The translations under genes were made by a program, and so were the position numbers. From assembly GCA_021200345.1 (NCBI GenBank), contig JAJQGR010000252.1, positions 1 to 10,899 of the forward strand: DNA of 10,899 nucleotides. The letters run 5' to 3'. Source of the stretch: Lachnospiraceae bacterium. GTDB taxonomy: Bacteria; Bacillota; Clostridia; Lachnospirales; Lachnospiraceae. Shown in pieces: positions 8,049 to 10,899 of the stretch. The first letter of the stretch is position 1, and the number at the start of each line of letters is the position of its first letter. The notes beneath the pieces are model-generated. The model ran no database searches and was not told the origin of the DNA. It saw only the letters and a list, made by a program, of their open reading frames with translations.

Positions 8049-8440
8049 GAGAGTTAAAGATTGCTCTGCTTGGCCAATGGCATGTACATGGCTTTGATTT
8101 CGCTAAAAAACTGGAAAATATCGAGGGCTGTCATGTGGCGGCTGCCGCGGACTGTCCTCAGCAATGGGCAGCGGAATTGTCCTGTCCGCTGTATCCGGAT
8201 CTGGAAGCCGTATTTGAGGATCCCTCCATTGACGGTGTCATTGTGGCCTCCTCCATCGCGGATCACCGACAGGTTCTGACACAGGCGGCGCAGGCCGGAA
8301 AGCATATTTTTGTGGAGAAGGCCTTTGCGGTGTCGGATGAGGACGGGGAGGCCATCAGGCAGGCGGTGAAAAAAAGCGGCGTCCATTTTGCCATCTCCAA
8401 CCCTGTGATGAAGGCTCCCCAGATGTTTGTCAGGAGCTGA
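8045..8440 (+). CDS. Gfo/Idh/MocA oxidoreductase, N-terminal NAD(P)-binding half (split gene)
   Basis: This is the Rossmann half of an oxidoreductase that normally oxidises or reduces sugars, inositols or similar polyols with NAD(P). The 131-residue reading begins MRELKIALLGQWHVHG, a variant of the dinucleotide-binding loop. It continues through a typical D-GVIVASS-ADH segment to HIFVEKAF (E91, K92), equivalent to the family's EKP motif with Pro changed to Ala. Translation ends at TGA 8438-8440. The other half continues in the -1 frame from about 8431 (QELMDSGKLGQI), so a single lost base near 8429-8431 explains the break. ATG 8045 overlaps the esterase stop (ATGA) and has GGGGG at 8031-8035; the in-frame TTG 8036 is less likely. 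It is probably a frameshifted gene or sequencing error, though a genuinely split protein is possible. Confidence 0.82.
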   Translation: MRELKIALLGQWHVHGFDFAKKLENIEGCHVAAAADCPQQWAAELSCPLYPDLEAVFEDPSIDGVIVASSIADHRQVLTQAAQAGKHIFVEKAFAVSDEDGEAIRQAVKKSGVHFAISNPVMKAPQMFVRS

Positions 8441-9015
8441 TGGATTCAGGGAAGCTGGGGCAGATCTACAGCGTCCATGTGCGCCAGACCCACGACGCCG
8501 GCTGTCAGGGCACCTTATTTTCCGGCTTTTATCATCCCCTGGAAAATGGGGGAGGAGCCATGAATGACATGGGCTATAAGGCGGCTCATATTCTGTGGAA
8601 TCTGCTGGGCATGCCCAAAGAGGTATCCTGCAGTACGCAGTATATTTCTCCCCTTTCACGGGAATGGAAAGCGGAGGAAAGCGCCGTGGCTGTGTACAGC
8701 TATGAGAACGGCACGGTGGCTGTGGCGGAGAGCGGCTGGATGACTCCCAAATACCAGTGTACGCTGGATGTGTTCGGCACCCGGGGCTGCGTCACTGCCC
8801 GCGACAGTCTGATCACATACCGGATCGGGGAAGAGGGGTGGAAGACCGTTTCAGAAAAAGACTTTCCTGCGGCCAAGCCCTATCCGCTCAACTATTGGAT
8901 TGAAAATATCCAAAACGACCGGCCGGACGTCTATTACGGCGTGGATGAGGCGATGGACGTGACCCGGATGATCATGGCAGCTTACAGAGCTGCTGCCCAG
9001 ACCCAAAAGCTCTGA
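8440..9015 (+). CDS. Gfo/Idh/MocA oxidoreductase, C-terminal substrate-binding half (split gene)
   Basis: This is the C-terminal alpha/beta domain of the same oxidoreductase, read in a different frame from the N-terminal half. The coding similarity begins upstream of the ATG, at about 8431 (QEL before MDSGKLGQIYSV). The 191 residues from ATG include ENGGGAMNDMGYKAAH (35-50), matching the family's GGG-x-x-x-D-x-G-x-H region, but with Lys47 at the usual His position. The end has the typical YGVDEAMDVTRMIMAAYRAA helix. TGA of the first half and this ATG share a base (TGATG), and AGGAG at 8432-8436 lies 3 bases before the ATG, so weak reinitiation is conceivable. The combined length of about 325 residues is normal for the family. 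The substrate is unknown. Confidence 0.8.
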   Translation: MDSGKLGQIYSVHVRQTHDAGCQGTLFSGFYHPLENGGGAMNDMGYKAAHILWNLLGMPKEVSCSTQYISPLSREWKAEESAVAVYSYENGTVAVAESGWMTPKYQCTLDVFGTRGCVTARDSLITYRIGEEGWKTVSEKDFPAAKPYPLNYWIENIQNDRPDVYYGVDEAMDVTRMIMAAYRAAAQTQKL

Positions 9016-9046
9016 AATCAATCATTCCAGAAAGGATGGCACGAAA

Positions 9047-10312
9047 ATGAGCGCAAAAAAGCTGTGTGCAGGCGCGGGGAGCGCCGAGCTGAAATTTCCG
9101 AAAGAGTATTTTCCTACCCATGAACATTATGACCGGATCCTGGATCCGCTGCACTGTAAGGCTTTGCTGGTAGAGGGAGAGGGAAGCATTTGCATTATCT
9201 CCATGGAGTTGCCGTCCTTAAAACCATATACATTGATTGATGAGATGAAGGAGCTGGTTCATGATCTGACCGGATATGAGACGGAAAATATCTGGATTGG
9301 AATGACGCACAATATGGCTGCTCCTCATGTGCCGCCCGCGGAAGCGAAGGACGGTAAATTTGAAATCCATGTGCGGGTCGTCCGCGAAGCTATCACAGAG
9401 GCAGTGGAAAAAGCGAAGAAACATCTGACGCAGGCCCTGGTGGGCACCGGCTGTGGGGAAGCATATATCAATGTGAACAGGGATTTTGAAACCCGGGAAG
9501 GCTGGTGGCTGGGCGTGGAGGGAACAGGACCCTCCGACAAGGCGGTTACGGTGCTTCGCTTTGATGATCTGGAGGGAAATCCCCTCGCGGTGTTATTTAC
9601 ATACGCATGCAAATCCTCGGTCCTTGAGGACAGCTTTGATCCCAACGGAATGCGGAGAGTGACCTCTGAGGTTTCCGGCAGAGCCTGTCAGTATGTGGAA
9701 AAGAGACTTCACGCGCCGGTGCTGTATTTTATGGCTGACGGCGGGGATCAGGTGCCCAGAAAGAAAGCAAATTATTATTCCAAGGATCAGGATGGACATA
9801 TCATAGAGGTCAATCACTACGATGAGGGCGCCGGCTGGATGGAGGAGCAGGCTGTAAAGCTTGGAAAAAGTGTTCTGGAGACGGTGCAGACCATTGTCTG
9901 CGGCGAGATGGGCTTTATGTCTGTGGATCAGGTGGATCTGACCTATCCGGGACAGAAAAGCTTCCCCAAGGGACTGCTGAAGGACGGACCCAGGCGCACT
10001 TATGAGTATCTTCCGGATGATCCCCAGACAGTGCAGTTTGATCTGTTCTGCATCAATGATCTGGCGATCATTGGTTCCAAACCGGAGATTACCTCCATCA
10101 CGGGTATGGAGTTAAGGAGGCTGTCTCCCTTTACCCACACAACCATCGCCACCATGATCAACGGCGGTTTTAACTACATGGCGGACGCGTCGGTGTATGA
10201 CCGCTTCCTGTTTGAGGGAACCCATTCCATGTTCTGGAAAGGAGCCGCGGAACGGTTTGTCCAGGATATGACTGGAATCCTCACTAAGATCAGGAAAGGG
10301 GATGCGGGATGA
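9047..10312 (+). CDS. Neutral/alkaline ceramidase-like hydrolase with altered metal-site residues
   Basis: The 421-residue product resembles the N-terminal catalytic domain family of neutral/alkaline non-lysosomal ceramidases, zinc amidases that cleave N-acyl bonds. Matching landmarks, in order, are AGAGSAEL near the start, DPLHCKALLVE (33-43), NIWIGMTHNMAAPH (81-94, for the usual ATHTHSGP), LFTYACKSSVL (183-193, for FNYACHPTVL), FMADGGDQVPR (228-238, for the GDxNPR motif), SKPEITSITGMEL (344-356) and GGFNYMAD (373-380). Compared with the family, one His of THTH is Met90 and the His of ACH is Lys189, while Glu347 aligns with a conserved Glu. Zinc binding and ceramidase activity are therefore doubtful. 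No signal peptide is visible, so a cytoplasmic location is likely. AAAGGA at 9031-9036 supports the ATG; the stop overlaps the next start (ATGA). Family assignment is from remembered motifs. Confidence 0.72.
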   Translation: MSAKKLCAGAGSAELKFPKEYFPTHEHYDRILDPLHCKALLVEGEGSICIISMELPSLKPYTLIDEMKELVHDLTGYETENIWIGMTHNMAAPHVPPAEAKDGKFEIHVRVVREAITEAVEKAKKHLTQALVGTGCGEAYINVNRDFETREGWWLGVEGTGPSDKAVTVLRFDDLEGNPLAVLFTYACKSSVLEDSFDPNGMRRVTSEVSGRACQYVEKRLHAPVLYFMADGGDQVPRKKANYYSKDQDGHIIEVNHYDEGAGWMEEQAVKLGKSVLETVQTIVCGEMGFMSVDQVDLTYPGQKSFPKGLLKDGPRRTYEYLPDDPQTVQFDLFCINDLAIIGSKPEITSITGMELRRLSPFTHTTIATMINGGFNYMADASVYDRFLFEGTHSMFWKGAAERFVQDMTGILTKIRKGDAG

Positions 10313-10899
10313 AGGTAGCGGCGTTAACCCGGGTAGGAAATGATGGCTGGGAGGGCTATGGATTTGAGATCAGCGGCTGTCTGAAAAATCCCTGTCCTGT
10401 TTCTCTGACCCTGTATACGGAAGAAGGGCAAAGACCCTGGGCGTATCAGAGTCTGTATCAGAATGAGGATACGATCCGCGTGATTTTTCCCAAATTCTCT
10501 TATTTTCAGGATTATATATTAATCGTGGATGAGAATCTGATATCGAAAGAAAAGGTGGACGAGGTTCGCACTCTCTGGGCGGATCTGTTTGAGGACTGCA
10601 GAACGTCGGATTTCTGGTATCGGTTGTATTCGCCAAAGGAAAAGGAACCAAGACCGCTGATTTTATTCCTTCACGGCGGCGGGGAGTGCGGCACGGACAA
10701 TTGGAAACAGATGGTGAACACGGTAGGCGCCGCCAGGCTTGCGGAGAGATATCCGGATGTATACGTGATGGCGCCGCAGACGCCGGTGGACTTAAGAAAA
10801 CAGGTGGAGGAGGCGGATGGACCGAGAGCCTATGCCACAGCGCAGATGTACGGCTGGACCAAAAGCTTTCTGAAGCCGGTGTGTGATGAGATTCGCAGA
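10309..10899 (+). CDS. Alpha/beta hydrolase (esterase/peptidase-like), N-terminal part, runs off the window
   Basis: The reading frame is open from ATG 10309 to the window end, giving 197 residues without a stop. An N-terminal beta-rich region of about 95 residues comes first, then FWYRLYSPKEKEPRPLILFL and the oxyanion motif HGGGE (122-126), followed by CGTDNWKQMV and VYVMAPQTP (151-159). This order matches serine hydrolases of the esterase / prolyl-oligopeptidase-like group with a small N-terminal domain, as in secreted or cytoplasmic acyl esterases. The nucleophile elbow and the rest of the triad would lie beyond the window, so activity cannot be judged. The start overlaps the preceding stop (ATGA), and AAAGGGG at about 10294-10300 is a suitable ribosome binding site. 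No signal peptide is visible. Confidence 0.8.
   Translation, partial: MKVAALTRVGNDGWEGYGFEISGCLKNPCPVSLTLYTEEGQRPWAYQSLYQNEDTIRVIFPKFSYFQDYILIVDENLISKEKVDEVRTLWADLFEDCRTSDFWYRLYSPKEKEPRPLILFLHGGGECGTDNWKQMVNTVGAARLAERYPDVYVMAPQTPVDLRKQVEEADGPRAYATAQMYGWTKSFLKPVCDEIRR

Noticed and set aside
8423..8440. Programmed -1 frameshift site in the oxidoreductase gene
   Set aside because: No X-XXY-YYZ slippery heptamer or obvious downstream stem was seen; a lost base or reinitiation explains it better.

Overview
The window looks like chromosomal DNA from an anaerobic Firmicute of the class Clostridia, most plausibly a gut Lachnospiraceae. The clues are moderately GC-rich coding sequence, strong AAGGAGG-type ribosome binding sites, a Ser-rich lipoprotein linker and clostridial-style Dpp/Opp transporter proteins. 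This placement comes from protein and codon style only; there is no rRNA or other marker gene. Every gene supported here lies on the + strand. I found no tRNA, rRNA, CRISPR array, insertion sequence or phage gene.

Region 1 (50-5718) is a complete peptide/nickel/opine-type (SBP_bac_5) ABC importer: a lipoprotein binding protein, two permeases and two ATPases. A hairpin with a short T run sits between the binding-protein gene and the first permease gene. This is a usual arrangement for making more binding protein than membrane components. A second terminator-like hairpin follows the last ATPase gene.

Region 2 (5787-10899, running off the end) is a tightly packed set of accessory genes. In order they are: an unrecognised protein with four predicted membrane segments; a type B carboxylesterase-family protein; a Gfo/Idh/MocA-type oxidoreductase split into two reading frames; a protein resembling neutral ceramidases; and the N-terminal part of an alpha/beta hydrolase with an HGGGE oxyanion motif. 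ATGA overlaps at 8045-8048 and 10309-10312 suggest translational coupling. The layout suggests import of a small organic molecule followed by hydrolysis and oxidation in the cytoplasm, but the substrate cannot be read from the sequence.

The most notable point is that several apparent enzymes have altered key positions. The carboxylesterase has Ala where the nucleophilic Ser should be, while the Glu and His candidates remain. The oxidoreductase is interrupted at its domain boundary by a one-base shift with a TGATG stop/start overlap. The ceramidase-like protein has Met and Lys at two positions that are normally His. The second ATPase has LDGGR in place of LSGGQ. These may reflect decay, sequencing error or a real subfamily; comparison with close relatives would decide.
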